DNA from: Gammaproteobacteria bacterium
GTDB lineage: Bacteria; Pseudomonadota; Gammaproteobacteria; Steroidobacterales; Steroidobacteraceae
Length of the DNA: 33,707 nt
Assembly: GCA_019247195.1 (NCBI GenBank)
Contig: JAFAPI010000140.1
Coordinates: forward strand, 1-33,707
Reading direction: 5' to 3'
Positions 12,737 to 21,313 of this stretch are shown piece after piece. Each line of letters starts with the position of its first letter. The stretch's first letter is position 1. Below the pieces are notes generated by a model. It saw only the letters and a list, made by a program, of their open reading frames with translations. It did no database searches and was not told the origin of the DNA. A program made the position numbers and the translations under genes.

Positions 12737-13636
12737 ATGGGCAAGGACATTGAACTCGCTATCCTGTTCGCCGATGTCGTGGGTTCGACCCGACTTTACG
12801 ACATCATGGGAGACCTGCGCGCGCGCGACATGGTCTCCATCTGCATCGATGTCATGCGCAGTGCCACGGAGCAGCGACAGGGTACGGTGATCAAGACGAT
12901 GGGCGATGAGGTGATGGCCACCTTCCCCTCACCGGATGCCGCGCTCAACGCGGCCGCGCAGATGCAACAGCAGATCTCAAGTCACGCCCAGCTCAAGGTG
13001 GACGGACAGCCGGTGTCGATCCGCATCGGCTGCCACTATGGACCAGTGATGCTGGAGAACCGCGACGTGTTCGGTGCCGCGGTTCATACCGCGAACCGTA
13101 TGACGAGCCAGGCCAAAGCCGGGCAGATCGTGACGACCGCGGCCACCGTCGAGCGGCTCTCGCCTGAGTGGCGCGCGGCCTGCCGTCAGATCGACATCGC
13201 GACCCTGAAGGGGCAGGGCAACGAGGTCGCGCTGTACGAGGTGTTGTGGCAGATCGAAGACGTGACCAGTATGGTCCCGGGTATCACCGAGCCACGGCCG
13301 ACGCGGGCCATGCGGCTGCGCCTGCGCTGCATGGACCGCGAGCTGCTGATGGACGAGCGTCACCCGAGCATCACCATCGGCCGGGCCGAGGACAATGACG
13401 TGGTGGTCAAGGGCAGCCTGATTTCGCGCCTGCATGCCCGCATTGAGATCAACCGCAGCAAGTTCGTGCTCATCGATCAGAGCACCAACGGAACTTTCGT
13501 GCAGAGCACCGACGGCGAAGAGTCCTTCGTGCGGCGCGACAGTCTGCAGCTGAAGGGTCAGGGGATGATTGGACTCGGGCGCCTGCCCGAGCAGGGCTCG
13601 GCGCAGACGATCCGCTTCACCTGCGAAGACAGCTGA
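12737..13636 (+). CDS. Class III nucleotidyl cyclase fused to an FHA domain
   Basis: A soluble 299-residue protein. Residues 8-170 form a class III cyclase domain. The two metal-binding Asp residues are in LFADVVGST and KTMGDEV; the adenine-selecting Lys (of KTMGD) and Asp (of RDVFG) are present, favouring ATP over GTP. The usual transition-state Asn is replaced by His117 (VHTANRM), with the partner Arg kept, so activity may be altered. Residues 205-295 form a forkhead-associated phosphothreonine-binding domain, with ITIGRAEDNDVVV, SRLHARI and STNGTF. The protein may make cAMP under control of Ser/Thr phosphorylation of a partner; no such kinase is in the window. The start is fixed by an upstream in-frame stop. 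Confidence 0.88.
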   Translation: MGKDIELAILFADVVGSTRLYDIMGDLRARDMVSICIDVMRSATEQRQGTVIKTMGDEVMATFPSPDAALNAAAQMQQQISSHAQLKVDGQPVSIRIGCHYGPVMLENRDVFGAAVHTANRMTSQAKAGQIVTTAATVERLSPEWRAACRQIDIATLKGQGNEVALYEVLWQIEDVTSMVPGITEPRPTRAMRLRLRCMDRELLMDERHPSITIGRAEDNDVVVKGSLISRLHARIEINRSKFVLIDQSTNGTFVQSTDGEESFVRRDSLQLKGQGMIGLGRLPEQGSAQTIRFTCEDS

Positions 13637-13639
13637 GCC

Positions 13640-15406
13640 CTAAAGCTGCTGCTCGCAGTGGTCGAGCTCTTCGAGCAGCGCCGGCGGCAGCCGCTCGCCA
13701 TATCGGCCCAGGTACTGGCGCACCTCCGCGTACTCCTTGCGCCATAGTCCCGGATCGACCGCGAGCAGTGCCTGCAGCGCTTCGGGGCTGATGCTCAGGC
13801 CCTGGGTGTTGAGATCAGACGGCCGCGGGACGCGCCCGATCGCAGTCTCAACAGCCCCGGCCGTGCCGGCGCAGCGGCCGAGCATCCAGGCGAGGACGCG
13901 CAGGTTCTCGCCGTACCCGGGCCAGAGGAACTTTCCCTGCGCATCGCGGCGGAACCAGTTGACGTGGAAGATGCGCGGTGCCCGCGTCAGGCGTGGGCCC
14001 ATGGCGAGCCAGTGCCGCCAGTAGTCCCCGAAGTTGTATCCGCAGAAGGGTTGCATGGCCATGGGATCGCGCCGCGTTACGCCCACCTGCCCGACCGCGG
14101 CGGCGGTGGTCTCGGAAGCCATGGCGGCGCCGACCAGTACGCCATGACGCCAGTCACGGGCCTCGTAGACCAGCGGCGCCACCTCGCGACGGCGGCCGCC
14201 GAAGACCAGCGCTGAAATGGGCACACCGCTCGGGTCTTCGGTGTGCGGGGAATAGCTCGGGTTACGCCGCACCGAGACCGTGAAGCGGGAGTTGGGATGC
14301 GCGGCGGGGCCATTGGCGGGGTCATAAGGACGCCCCTGCCAGTCCAGCGCGGGGGTGCCGCTCAGACCCTCCCACCAGGGCTGGTCGTCCTTCGTCACGG
14401 CGACGTTGGTGAAGAGCGTGTCGCGCCGGATCATCTCGTAGGCGTTGCGATTGGTCTGGGGGTTGGTACCGGGCGCTACGCCGAAAAACCCCGCTTCGGG
14501 GTTGATGGCCCACAGACGTCCGTCGGGGCCAGGGTGCAGCCAGGCGATGTCATCGCCGATCGTGAACACCCGCCAGCCGGGCATGGACGCCGGCGGTACG
14601 AGCATCGCCAGGTTGGTCTTGCCGCACGCGGACGGGAAAGCGCAGGCCAGGTAGTGGGTGGCACCGTGCGGATCCTGCAACCCGACGATCATCATGTGCT
14701 CGGCGAGCCAACCTTCGCTGCGCGCCTGCCAGCTGGCGATGCGCAGCGCGTGACATTTCTTCCCGAGCAGCGCGTTGCCGCCGTAGCCGGAGCCATAGCT
14801 CTCGATCGCGAGCTCCTCCGGGAAGTGCATGATGAAGCGCCGCTCCGGGTCGAGCTCTCCGGTGGAGTGCAGGCCGCGCACGAAACGGCCCTCGCGCGCG
14901 ATGCGCTCCAGGGCCCCTCGGCCAGCCCGCGTCATGATCAGCATGCTCAGCACGACGTAGGGACTGTCGGTGATTTCCACGCCGCACCGTGCCAAGGGCG
15001 AATCGAGCGGTCCCATGCAGTAGGGAATGACGTAGAGGGTCCGCTCCCGCATGCAGCCCCGAAACAGCGCGCGCATCTGCTGATGCGCCACCTGCGGGTC
15101 CATCCACAGGTTGTTCGGACCGGCATCCGCCTGAAGGCGGGTGCAGATGTAGGTGAGGTGCTCGACGCGCGCCACATCATTCGGCGTGGAGCGATAGAGG
15201 TGACAGTTCGGGAAGTGCTCCGGGTTCAGGGCATGCAGCTCGCCGTTGCGCAGCAGGAGTCCGGTGAGCTCGCGCGTCTGAGCTTCGCTGCCGTCGCACC
15301 AGTACACTGCGCGCGGCTGCGTCAGCTCCCGTACGGCCTGCACCCAGTCGTTGACCGGACGGCTGAGCTGGGCGAGCGGAGTCAGAACATGGGCAGCGGT
15401 CGCCAA
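13640..15406 (-). CDS. pckG: Phosphoenolpyruvate carboxykinase (GTP)
   Basis: This enzyme converts oxaloacetate and GTP to phosphoenolpyruvate, GDP and CO2, the entry step of gluconeogenesis. The 588-residue length fits the GTP-dependent family, not the ATP-dependent one (about 540). The kinase-1 loop FPSACGKTN includes the hyper-reactive Cys261, the mark of GTP-type enzymes. Other family stretches are NPEAGFFGVAPGTN, the nucleotide-site FGGRRR, and GYNFGDYW. No ATG fits the N-terminus: translation begins at TTG (15406), supported by AAGAGGA 8-9 nt upstream, and no other start lies in frame just before it. It is convergent with the cyclase gene (3-nt gap) and divergent from yoaA. Confidence 0.95.
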   Translation of the reverse strand: MATAAHVLTPLAQLSRPVNDWVQAVRELTQPRAVYWCDGSEAQTRELTGLLLRNGELHALNPEHFPNCHLYRSTPNDVARVEHLTYICTRLQADAGPNNLWMDPQVAHQQMRALFRGCMRERTLYVIPYCMGPLDSPLARCGVEITDSPYVVLSMLIMTRAGRGALERIAREGRFVRGLHSTGELDPERRFIMHFPEELAIESYGSGYGGNALLGKKCHALRIASWQARSEGWLAEHMMIVGLQDPHGATHYLACAFPSACGKTNLAMLVPPASMPGWRVFTIGDDIAWLHPGPDGRLWAINPEAGFFGVAPGTNPQTNRNAYEMIRRDTLFTNVAVTKDDQPWWEGLSGTPALDWQGRPYDPANGPAAHPNSRFTVSVRRNPSYSPHTEDPSGVPISALVFGGRRREVAPLVYEARDWRHGVLVGAAMASETTAAAVGQVGVTRRDPMAMQPFCGYNFGDYWRHWLAMGPRLTRAPRIFHVNWFRRDAQGKFLWPGYGENLRVLAWMLGRCAGTAGAVETAIGRVPRPSDLNTQGLSISPEALQALLAVDPGLWRKEYAEVRQYLGRYGERLPPALLEELDHCEQQL

Positions 15407-15603
15407 TCCACGAGTCCTCTTGTTATAGGGCGTCCTTGAACCGGGAAGTATATGCCGGGCCGGACGGGGGGCCTGTTAAAGTAACCCCGCGGGAATAGCC
15501 GGGCTCCGGACGGCAGACTCCCGGGCGCAGTAAATTCAGACACATAGGACATGCGCGTGCCTAGCCGCGGCCCAGACGTCGGGGGCGTAGGCGGCAACTG
15601 ACA

Positions 15604-17565
15604 GTGTTGGATCTGCAGGACATATTCGGGCGCGACGGGCCCTTGCAGCGCGCGTTGCCCGATTTTCGCGTGCGGCGGGAACAGCTGCGCATGGCCGAGC
15701 GCGTCGCCGCCGCCCTGGCCGCGCGCGATGCGCTGATCGTCGAGGCCGGCACGGGCACCGGCAAGACCTTCGCTTATCTGGTCCCCGCGCTGCTCTCGGG
15801 CCGGCGGGTGCTGATATCGACGGGCACCCGCGCACTGCAGGACCAACTGTTCAGTAAGGACCTGCCGCTGGTGGCCGCCGCCTTGGGACGACCGGCGCGG
15901 GTCGCGCTGCTGAAGGGTCGTTCCAATTATCTCTGCCGCTATCGTCTCGAGCGCGTCGAGGCTCCCGCCGAGCAGCTCTCACTCGCCACGCCTCCGCCCG
16001 CGTCCGCGACGCAAACGATGCTCGGGCGCATCCGCACGTGGGCACGCACGACCCGCAGCGGAGATCTGGCCGAGGTGCGCGGGCTCGCCGACGAACACCC
16101 GGTGTGGACCCAGGTGACCTCGACTCGCGAGACCTGTCTGGGCGCGCGCTGCGGCGAGTTTGCCCGCTGTCACGTCGTCCAGGCGCGGCGCGAGGCACTC
16201 GAGGCCGACGTGGTGATCGTCAACCACCATCTACTGCTCGCCGACCTCGCCCTCAAGGAGGACGGTTTCGGCGACCTGCTGGGTGCCGCCGACGCCATCA
16301 TCCTGGACGAGGCGCATCAGATCCCCGACCTCGCCACGCAATTCTTCGGTGCCCGGGTCAGCGATCGTCAGGTGGAGTCCCTGCTGCGCGAGGTCCGCGC
16401 CGAACTCACGGTAGCGATGCCGGGCACGATGGATCGCACGCGCGCGCAACTCGCCGAGGCCGATGCGGCCCTGCAGGCCCTGCGGCTCGCCGCGGCCGGC
16501 GTGCGCGGCGCCTGGTCCGCAGGGGTCGGCCCGCTCGGCAGCGCGGTCGACGCGCTGCAGGGGGCGCTGGCTGAGCTCAGCGCCGCGCTCGCCGCCGCCG
16601 AGGCCGCGCAGACACTCCAGGCACTCGCCGAGCGGTGCGCGGAGCTGGCCGCGAGCCTCGCGCGTATCAGCGCGATCGACGAACTGGAAGGTGCGCGTAC
16701 CCTCGAGCCGAGCGGCAGGGGGTTTGCGCTGACGCTGATGCCCTTTGACATTGCGCCGCGGTTTCGCGCGCTCACCGAGGCGCGTGGCGGCGCGTGGATC
16801 TTCACCTCGGCGACTCTCTCGGTGGGGGAGGATTTTCGTCACTTCAGCGCACGCCTCGGGCTCGATTCGGCCGCGACGTTGCTGATCGCCAGCCCCTTCG
16901 ACCATGAGCGGCAGTGCCTGCTCTACCTGCCGCCAGGGCTGCCGCCGCCCTCCGCGCCGACCCATACGGCGGCGGTGATCGAGACCGCGGAGCCGCTCAT
17001 CCGGGCGGCCGGCGGGGGCGCATTCGTGCTGTTCACCAGTCACCGCGCCCTCTCGCAGGGCGCCGCCTTGCTGCGCGCCCGCTGGGGCGAGGGCACGCCT
17101 TATCGGCTCCTGGTGCAGGGGGAAGCACCGCGCGAACGTATGCTCGAGGAGTTCCGCCGCGACGGCAACGCGGTGCTGCTCGGCACCGCGAGCTTTTGGG
17201 AAGGCGTGGACGTCAAGGGCGCAGCGCTGCGTCTGGTGATCATCGAGAAGCTGCCGTTCGCCTCACCCGAGGACCCCTTGGTGCGGGCGCGCATCGAACA
17301 CCTGACCGCCAGTGGCGGCGACGCCTTCCGCGACTTCCAGCTCCCCGATGCCGCGCTGGCACTGAAGCAGGGCGCCGGGCGGCTGATTCGCAGCGAGGAT
17401 GACTACGGGGTGGTGGTCATCTGCGATCCACGCATGGTGGGCCGCGCCTATGGACGCGTATTCTTCGCCGCGCTGCCAGCGATGAATGTGACGCGCGACC
17501 CCGCGGAGGCGCGGCGCTTCCTGGCACGTCATGCCGCGCCGGCTGCCCGTGTCACGGCGTCGTGA
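15604..17565 (+). CDS. yoaA: DinG-family ATP-dependent DNA helicase YoaA
   Basis: This is an XPD/DinG-type superfamily 2 helicase, 5'-3' in the family, with a role in repair of blocked replication forks. The 653-residue protein has Walker A EAGTGTGKT at 47-55 (Lys54) and a DEAH box at 235-238. Four cysteines, Cys111, Cys178, Cys183 and Cys189, are placed as ligands of the family's 4Fe-4S cluster. C-terminal helicase motifs include FTSHRAL, GTASFWEGVD and the arginine-finger stretch QGAGRLIRS. The start is GTG at 15604. Its stop overlaps tsaB by 4 nt. The yoaA-tsaB neighbourhood is also found in E. coli, which supports YoaA over DinG itself. Confidence 0.93.
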   Translation: MLDLQDIFGRDGPLQRALPDFRVRREQLRMAERVAAALAARDALIVEAGTGTGKTFAYLVPALLSGRRVLISTGTRALQDQLFSKDLPLVAAALGRPARVALLKGRSNYLCRYRLERVEAPAEQLSLATPPPASATQTMLGRIRTWARTTRSGDLAEVRGLADEHPVWTQVTSTRETCLGARCGEFARCHVVQARREALEADVVIVNHHLLLADLALKEDGFGDLLGAADAIILDEAHQIPDLATQFFGARVSDRQVESLLREVRAELTVAMPGTMDRTRAQLAEADAALQALRLAAAGVRGAWSAGVGPLGSAVDALQGALAELSAALAAAEAAQTLQALAERCAELAASLARISAIDELEGARTLEPSGRGFALTLMPFDIAPRFRALTEARGGAWIFTSATLSVGEDFRHFSARLGLDSAATLLIASPFDHERQCLLYLPPGLPPPSAPTHTAAVIETAEPLIRAAGGGAFVLFTSHRALSQGAALLRARWGEGTPYRLLVQGEAPRERMLEEFRRDGNAVLLGTASFWEGVDVKGAALRLVIIEKLPFASPEDPLVRARIEHLTASGGDAFRDFQLPDAALALKQGAGRLIRSEDDYGVVVICDPRMVGRAYGRVFFAALPAMNVTRDPAEARRFLARHAAPAARVTAS

Positions 17566-18260
17566 AACTGCTCGCGCTCGATACCGCGACGGAGAACTGC
17601 TCGGCGGCCCTCCTCCTGGGTGGCGAGATCGCACGACGCGAGCAGCGCGCACCGCGGGCCCATGCCGCACTCATCCTGCCGATGATCGGCGAGCTGCTCG
17701 CCGATGGCGGCGTCACCCTCGGCAGTCTCGATGCGATCGCCTTCGGCTGTGGACCCGGCGCCTTCACCGGGGTGCGTCTCGCCGCCAGCCTTACCCAGGG
17801 GCTTGCCTTCGGGGCAGACTTACCGGTCATCCCCATTTCGGATCTGCGGGCGGTCGCTCAGCAGGCGCTCGAGCTGCAGCCCGCAGCGGCGCGCGTCCTG
17901 GTCTGTAACGATGCGCGCATGCAGGAGGTCTACTGGGGCTGCTTCGAGCGCCGCCTCGAGCTCGCGGCACCGTCCGGTGTGGAGCATGTATCGGTAGCCG
18001 GGCAGGTGAGCGTCCCGGCCACCTGGGCCTCACACACCTTCCTCGGAGCGGGCAGTGGATTTGCCCTCTATCCGCTGCTTATCGCACTCCCGGGCGTAGG
18101 CTCGGAGCGGGTACACGCTGAGCTGCTGCCCCGGGCCGATGAGGTACTGCGTCTGGCGCTGCCGGAGCTCGGCGCGGGACGGGTTTTACCCGCGGAGCGC
18201 GCCCTGCCGGTCTACCTCCGCGAGGAGGTGGCGCGCCTGCCGCCTGAGTCACGGATCTGA
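17562..18260 (+). CDS. tsaB: tRNA threonylcarbamoyladenosine biosynthesis protein TsaB
   Basis: TsaB is the scaffold partner of TsaD in the complex that adds threonylcarbamoyl to A37 of ANN-decoding tRNAs. The 232-residue product has the ASKHA-fold start LLALDTATENCSAAL, the loop GPGAFTGVRLA, and the middle strand VCNDARMQEVYWG. No metal-binding histidine pair is present, which separates it from TsaD. The start is GTG at 17562, coupled to yoaA by the GTGA overlap. Its end lies 80 nt before phoB, and the phoB Pho box follows it directly. Confidence 0.93.
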   Translation: MKLLALDTATENCSAALLLGGEIARREQRAPRAHAALILPMIGELLADGGVTLGSLDAIAFGCGPGAFTGVRLAASLTQGLAFGADLPVIPISDLRAVAQQALELQPAAARVLVCNDARMQEVYWGCFERRLELAAPSGVEHVSVAGQVSVPATWASHTFLGAGSGFALYPLLIALPGVGSERVHAELLPRADEVLRLALPELGAGRVLPAERALPVYLREEVARLPPESRI

Positions 18261-18275
18261 CACGAACGCCAGGCG

Positions 18276-18309
18276 CTGTCATGAATCTGCAATAGAGTGG
18301 CCCTGTAAT
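18276..18309 (+). promoter_or_regulatory. Pho box and -10 element of the phoBR promoter
   Basis: CTGTCAT-GAAT-CTGCAAT (18276-18293) matches the 18-bp Pho box (two 7-bp PhoB half-sites with a 4-bp spacer). Exactly 10 bp later comes TGTAAT (18304-18309) as the -10. In known PhoB promoters the box replaces the -35 at this distance. Another half-site-like CTGACAC is at 18257 but is out of the 11-bp phase. The arrangement predicts autoregulation of phoB by PhoB. Confidence 0.8.
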
Positions 18310-18340
18310 AACGCGGGCCCGCAATCCGTAAGCCCCTCTC

Positions 18341-19036
18341 ATGCCAGCAAAAAATGTGCTGATCGTCGAGGACGAGCGCCCCATTCGCGAGATGATCGCG
18401 TTCGGGCTGAAGCGCGCCGGCTTCGAGGTGCGGGAGGCCGAAGACTGCCGCGCGGCGCGCGCCGCGCTGGCTGATGCCCGTCCGGACCTGGTCCTGGTCG
18501 ACTGGATGTTGCCGGACATGAGCGGCCTGGAGCTCACGCGGGCGCTGAAACGCGACCGCGAGACCCGCGAGCTGCCGATCATCATGCTGACCGCGCGGGC
18601 GGAGGAGGGTGACAAGGTCGCGGGCCTGGAGGGCGGAGCCGACGACTACGTCACCAAGCCCTTCTCCCCGCGCGAGCTCCTGGCCCGGATCAACGCCGTG
18701 CTGCGCCGTAGCACGAGCAGCGGGGTGGATGAGCTCATTGAATTCGAAGGGCTGGTGCTTGACCAGGGCAGCCACCGGGTCACGGTCGGCGAGCGCACCG
18801 TCTCCCTGGGGCCGACCGAGTACCGCATGCTCGAGTTCTTCATGACGCACCCCGAGCGCGTCTATACGCGTGATCAGCTCCTGGATCGGATCTGGGGCGG
18901 GAACGTGTACGTCGAGGAGCGTACGATCGATGTGCACATCCGGCGACTGCGCAAGGCGCTGGAGGATTTCGGGTACGATCACTTCGTGCAGACGGTGCGC
19001 GGGGCGGGCTATCGCTTCTCGGCCCGCACGGAATAG
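18341..19036 (+). CDS. phoB: Phosphate regulon response regulator PhoB
   Basis: PhoB activates phosphate-starvation genes once phosphorylated by PhoR. The 231-residue protein has a receiver domain (5-120) with the acidic pair in [10 protein letters not shown], phosphorylated Asp54 in [11 protein letters not shown], and Lys in YVTKPFSP. An OmpR-type winged helix follows (about 130-230), with [15 protein letters not shown], the recognition segment [14 protein letters not shown], and [11 protein letters not shown]. It is very like E. coli PhoB over its whole length. No Shine-Dalgarno is obvious before the ATG. A Pho box lies 48-65 bp upstream, and phoR follows after 24 nt. Confidence 0.97.
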   Translation: MPAKNVLIVEDERPIREMIAFGLKRAGFEVREAEDCRAARAALADARPDLVLVDWMLPDMSGLELTRALKRDRETRELPIIMLTARAEEGDKVAGLEGGADDYVTKPFSPRELLARINAVLRRSTSSGVDELIEFEGLVLDQGSHRVTVGERTVSLGPTEYRMLEFFMTHPERVYTRDQLLDRIWGGNVYVEERTIDVHIRRLRKALEDFGYDHFVQTVRGAGYRFSARTE

Positions 19037-19060
19037 ACAGCGCGCAGGGAGCTCCCGTAC

Positions 19061-20386
19061 ATGCAACCCGCGACACAGGCCTGGTGGTTCGCGGCAGTCA
19101 GACTCCTCGGCACCGTGCTGCTCGGCAGCACCGTCGGCTGGCTGTTCGGCAACACCTGGGGCGGACTGGCGTGCGCCCTCGTCCTGCACCTCGCCTGGGT
19201 GCTCGCCAATCTCTTCCGCCTCGAGTGGTGGCTGCGCCACCGCAGCTACGCCGACCCACCCGATGTCGGTGGCGTTTGGGGCGAGATCATCGCGCAGATC
19301 GTGCGCCTGCACCGGCGCAAACGCTTCCACAAGCAGCGCTTCGTGCAGCTGATGCGGCAGCTGCAGCGCTCGACCGCGGCCCTGCCCGATGGCGTCGTTA
19401 TCCTCAATGCGCAGCGCGAGATCGTTTGGTTCAACCGCATGGCCGGACGGCTGCTGAACCTGCGCCGCGTCGGCGACCTCGGCATGCGGGTCGAGCACCT
19501 GCTGCGTGCTCCGGAGTTCGTGCGCTACCTCGCCGGGCACGATTTCTCCAACCCCGTGACCGTGCGCACCACGAGCGGCGAGGATGGTTTCCTCTCGTTG
19601 CAGGTGGCGCCGTACGGCGAGGGGCAACTGCTGCTCTTGGTGCGTGACGTCACCCGGCAGATGCGCCTCGAGGCCGTGCGCCGCGACTTCGTCGCCAATG
19701 CCTCGCACGAGCTGCGCTCACCGCTTACCGTGATCTCGGGGTACCTCGAGACGCTCGCGCAGGAGGGGGGCCTCGACCCCGAACTCAAGGGGCCGGTGGC
19801 GGAGATGCGGCGCCAGGCCGAACGCATGACCACGATCATCCGCGACCTGCTCGAGCTCTCGCGGCTGGAGGAAACCGAGGAGATCGAGGGAGGCGTGCCG
19901 GTGGACGTGGCCGCGCTCGCGGCGCTGCTGCGCAAGGACGTGCTGGCGCGCCCGGTGCACCCGCACGAGGTGCGCCTGCGTATCGAGTCGCCGTTACAAC
20001 TGGTGGGCGATGAGCCCGAGATCCATTCGGCCTTCTCCAACCTGGTGGACAACGCTGCCAAGTACACCCCGGCCGAGGGCTCCATCGAGATCCGCTGGTG
20101 GGCCGACGAGGAGGGCGGTCATTTCGCCGTCACCGATACCGGCATGGGCATCCCGCCGGAGCATATCCCGCGTCTGACGGAGCGTTTCTATCGCGTCGAT
20201 CGAGGCCGCTCGCGCGCGACCGGCGGCTCAGGGCTCGGCCTGGCGATCGTGAAGCACGTGCTGCAGCGCCACGGCGCACGGCTCGAAGTGCAGAGTGAGA
20301 TCGATGCCGGCAGCTGCTTCGTCTGTCACTTTCCACCGCAGCGACTGGTGCCTGCGCAGCGCGCGCTCACTAGCGCGACGGGTTAG
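19061..20386 (+). CDS. phoR: Phosphate regulon sensor kinase PhoR
   Basis: PhoR is the inner-membrane partner of PhoB; it reads phosphate status through the Pst transporter and PhoU and has no large periplasmic sensor. The 441-residue protein has two N-terminal hydrophobic segments (about 8-30 and 32-50) separated by a very short loop, a charged linker, and a PAS domain (about 100-200, with PDGVVILNAQREIVWFNR). HisKA carries His216 in SHELRSPL. HATPase_c shows NLVDNAAKYTP, DTGMGIP and GGSGLGLAI. AGGGAG lies 9 nt before the ATG. Length and layout match the E. coli protein (431 residues). It is in one operon with phoB. Confidence 0.96.
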   Translation: MQPATQAWWFAAVRLLGTVLLGSTVGWLFGNTWGGLACALVLHLAWVLANLFRLEWWLRHRSYADPPDVGGVWGEIIAQIVRLHRRKRFHKQRFVQLMRQLQRSTAALPDGVVILNAQREIVWFNRMAGRLLNLRRVGDLGMRVEHLLRAPEFVRYLAGHDFSNPVTVRTTSGEDGFLSLQVAPYGEGQLLLLVRDVTRQMRLEAVRRDFVANASHELRSPLTVISGYLETLAQEGGLDPELKGPVAEMRRQAERMTTIIRDLLELSRLEETEEIEGGVPVDVAALAALLRKDVLARPVHPHEVRLRIESPLQLVGDEPEIHSAFSNLVDNAAKYTPAEGSIEIRWWADEEGGHFAVTDTGMGIPPEHIPRLTERFYRVDRGRSRATGGSGLGLAIVKHVLQRHGARLEVQSEIDAGSCFVCHFPPQRLVPAQRALTSATG

Positions 20387-20430
20387 CTTTGCCGCGCAAG
20401 CGCCTCTTGCTTCAGAAAGACTTCGCCACC

Positions 20431-20459
20431 CTGTCACAGAACTGACACACGGCTGTCCG
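20431..20459 (+). promoter_or_regulatory. Pho box with three in-phase half-sites before the PlcP-like operon
   Basis: CTGTCAC-AGAA-CTGACAC (20431-20448) is a near-consensus Pho box. A third half-site, CTGTCCG, begins at 20453, exactly 11 bp after the second, so the sites lie on one face of the helix. The next gene starts at 20504. A -10 is not clear; CCCTAG around 20461-20466 is a weak candidate. The position predicts PhoB activation of the plcP-like, glycosyltransferase and phoU operon, separate from phoBR. Confidence 0.8.
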
Positions 20460-20503
20460 ACCCTAGCTGCGCCCGCCTCAGGGTTTGCAGGACGCCTCAC
20501 CTC

Positions 20504-21313
20504 ATGGCAAGGCCCGCCGCGCGGCCGTCGCGCCTCAGTGTACGCACGCTCTTTTTGTCGGACATCCACCTGGGGTTCCGCCACGCCAGAGCCCGCGAGC
20601 TCAACGAGTTCTTGGCGGGCATCGCGGCGGAGTGCATCGTGCTGGTCGGGGATATCGTCGATGCGCTGAGTCTGGCCCGCCGCGCCTTCTGGAGCGCCGA
20701 GCACACGCAGGTGATCCGCACGCTCCTCGCGCGCCAGCGCGCCGGGACGCGACTCATCTATATCCCCGGCAACCATGACGCGAGCCTCGCTCTCATGGCG
20801 CAGATGCTGCAGGGACAGCTCGAGGTGCACCGCGAGTGGGTGCACCGCGGCGCCCGCGGGGCGCGGCTGCTCGTCATGCACGGGGATCAGCTGGATGGCG
20901 ACATGAGCGCGCCGGCCTGGCTCACCCGGCTCGGCGATGCGCTGCACGGCATGACCGTCGGAGTCAGCCACCGGATCAACAACGTACGCCGCGCGCTCGG
21001 CCGGCCGTACTGGGCACTCACCGCGCCGCTGAAGCTCGGTCTTCCCAGCAGTGCCCGCTACATCGAGCGCTTCGAGACCCTGGCTGCCGGTTATGCGCGC
21101 CAGCACGGTTACGACGGGGTCGTCTGCGGACACATCCACTCGGCGAACCTGCGCGAGATCGGGGGGACTCTCTACGCCAACACGGGCGACTGGATCGAGT
21201 CCTGCTCCGCCCTGGTGGAGACCGCCCACGGGGAGCTGCGACTGCTGCGACCTGCCCAGCCACTGCATGCGAGCTGCCGCGCGCCCGCCACGCCCCTGCC
21301 GGAGCTCGCGTGA
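20504..21313 (+). CDS. plcP: PlcP-like metallophosphoesterase (LpxH-related), probable phospholipase C
   Basis: A 269-residue calcineurin-fold enzyme with the di-metal motifs SDIHLG (Asp20, His22), GDIVD (Asp50), PGNHD (Asn90, His91), MHGD (His126) and CGHIH (208-212). Such proteins are often annotated UDP-2,3-diacylglucosamine hydrolase (LpxH). The C-terminal NTGDWIESCSALVE stretch (from 226), the Pho box upstream and the coupled glycosyltransferase fit better with PlcP, the phosphate-starvation phospholipase C that cuts phosphatidylcholine or phosphatidylethanolamine to diacylglycerol. That function is inferred, not shown. AGGA lies 11 nt before the ATG. The stop overlaps the glycosyltransferase GTG by 4 nt. 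Confidence 0.75.
   Translation: MARPAARPSRLSVRTLFLSDIHLGFRHARARELNEFLAGIAAECIVLVGDIVDALSLARRAFWSAEHTQVIRTLLARQRAGTRLIYIPGNHDASLALMAQMLQGQLEVHREWVHRGARGARLLVMHGDQLDGDMSAPAWLTRLGDALHGMTVGVSHRINNVRRALGRPYWALTAPLKLGLPSSARYIERFETLAAGYARQHGYDGVVCGHIHSANLREIGGTLYANTGDWIESCSALVETAHGELRLLRPAQPLHASCRAPATPLPELA

Noticed and set aside
20362-20377. Hairpin CGCGCT-cact-AGCGCG as phoR terminator
   Set aside because: It lies inside the last codons of phoR, is short, and has no T tract.
20504-21313. Annotation as LpxH (UDP-2,3-diacylglucosamine hydrolase) of lipid A synthesis
   Set aside because: Not excluded by sequence alone, but the Pho box, coupling to a GT4 enzyme and phoU, and the GDWIES-type C-terminal stretch fit PlcP better.
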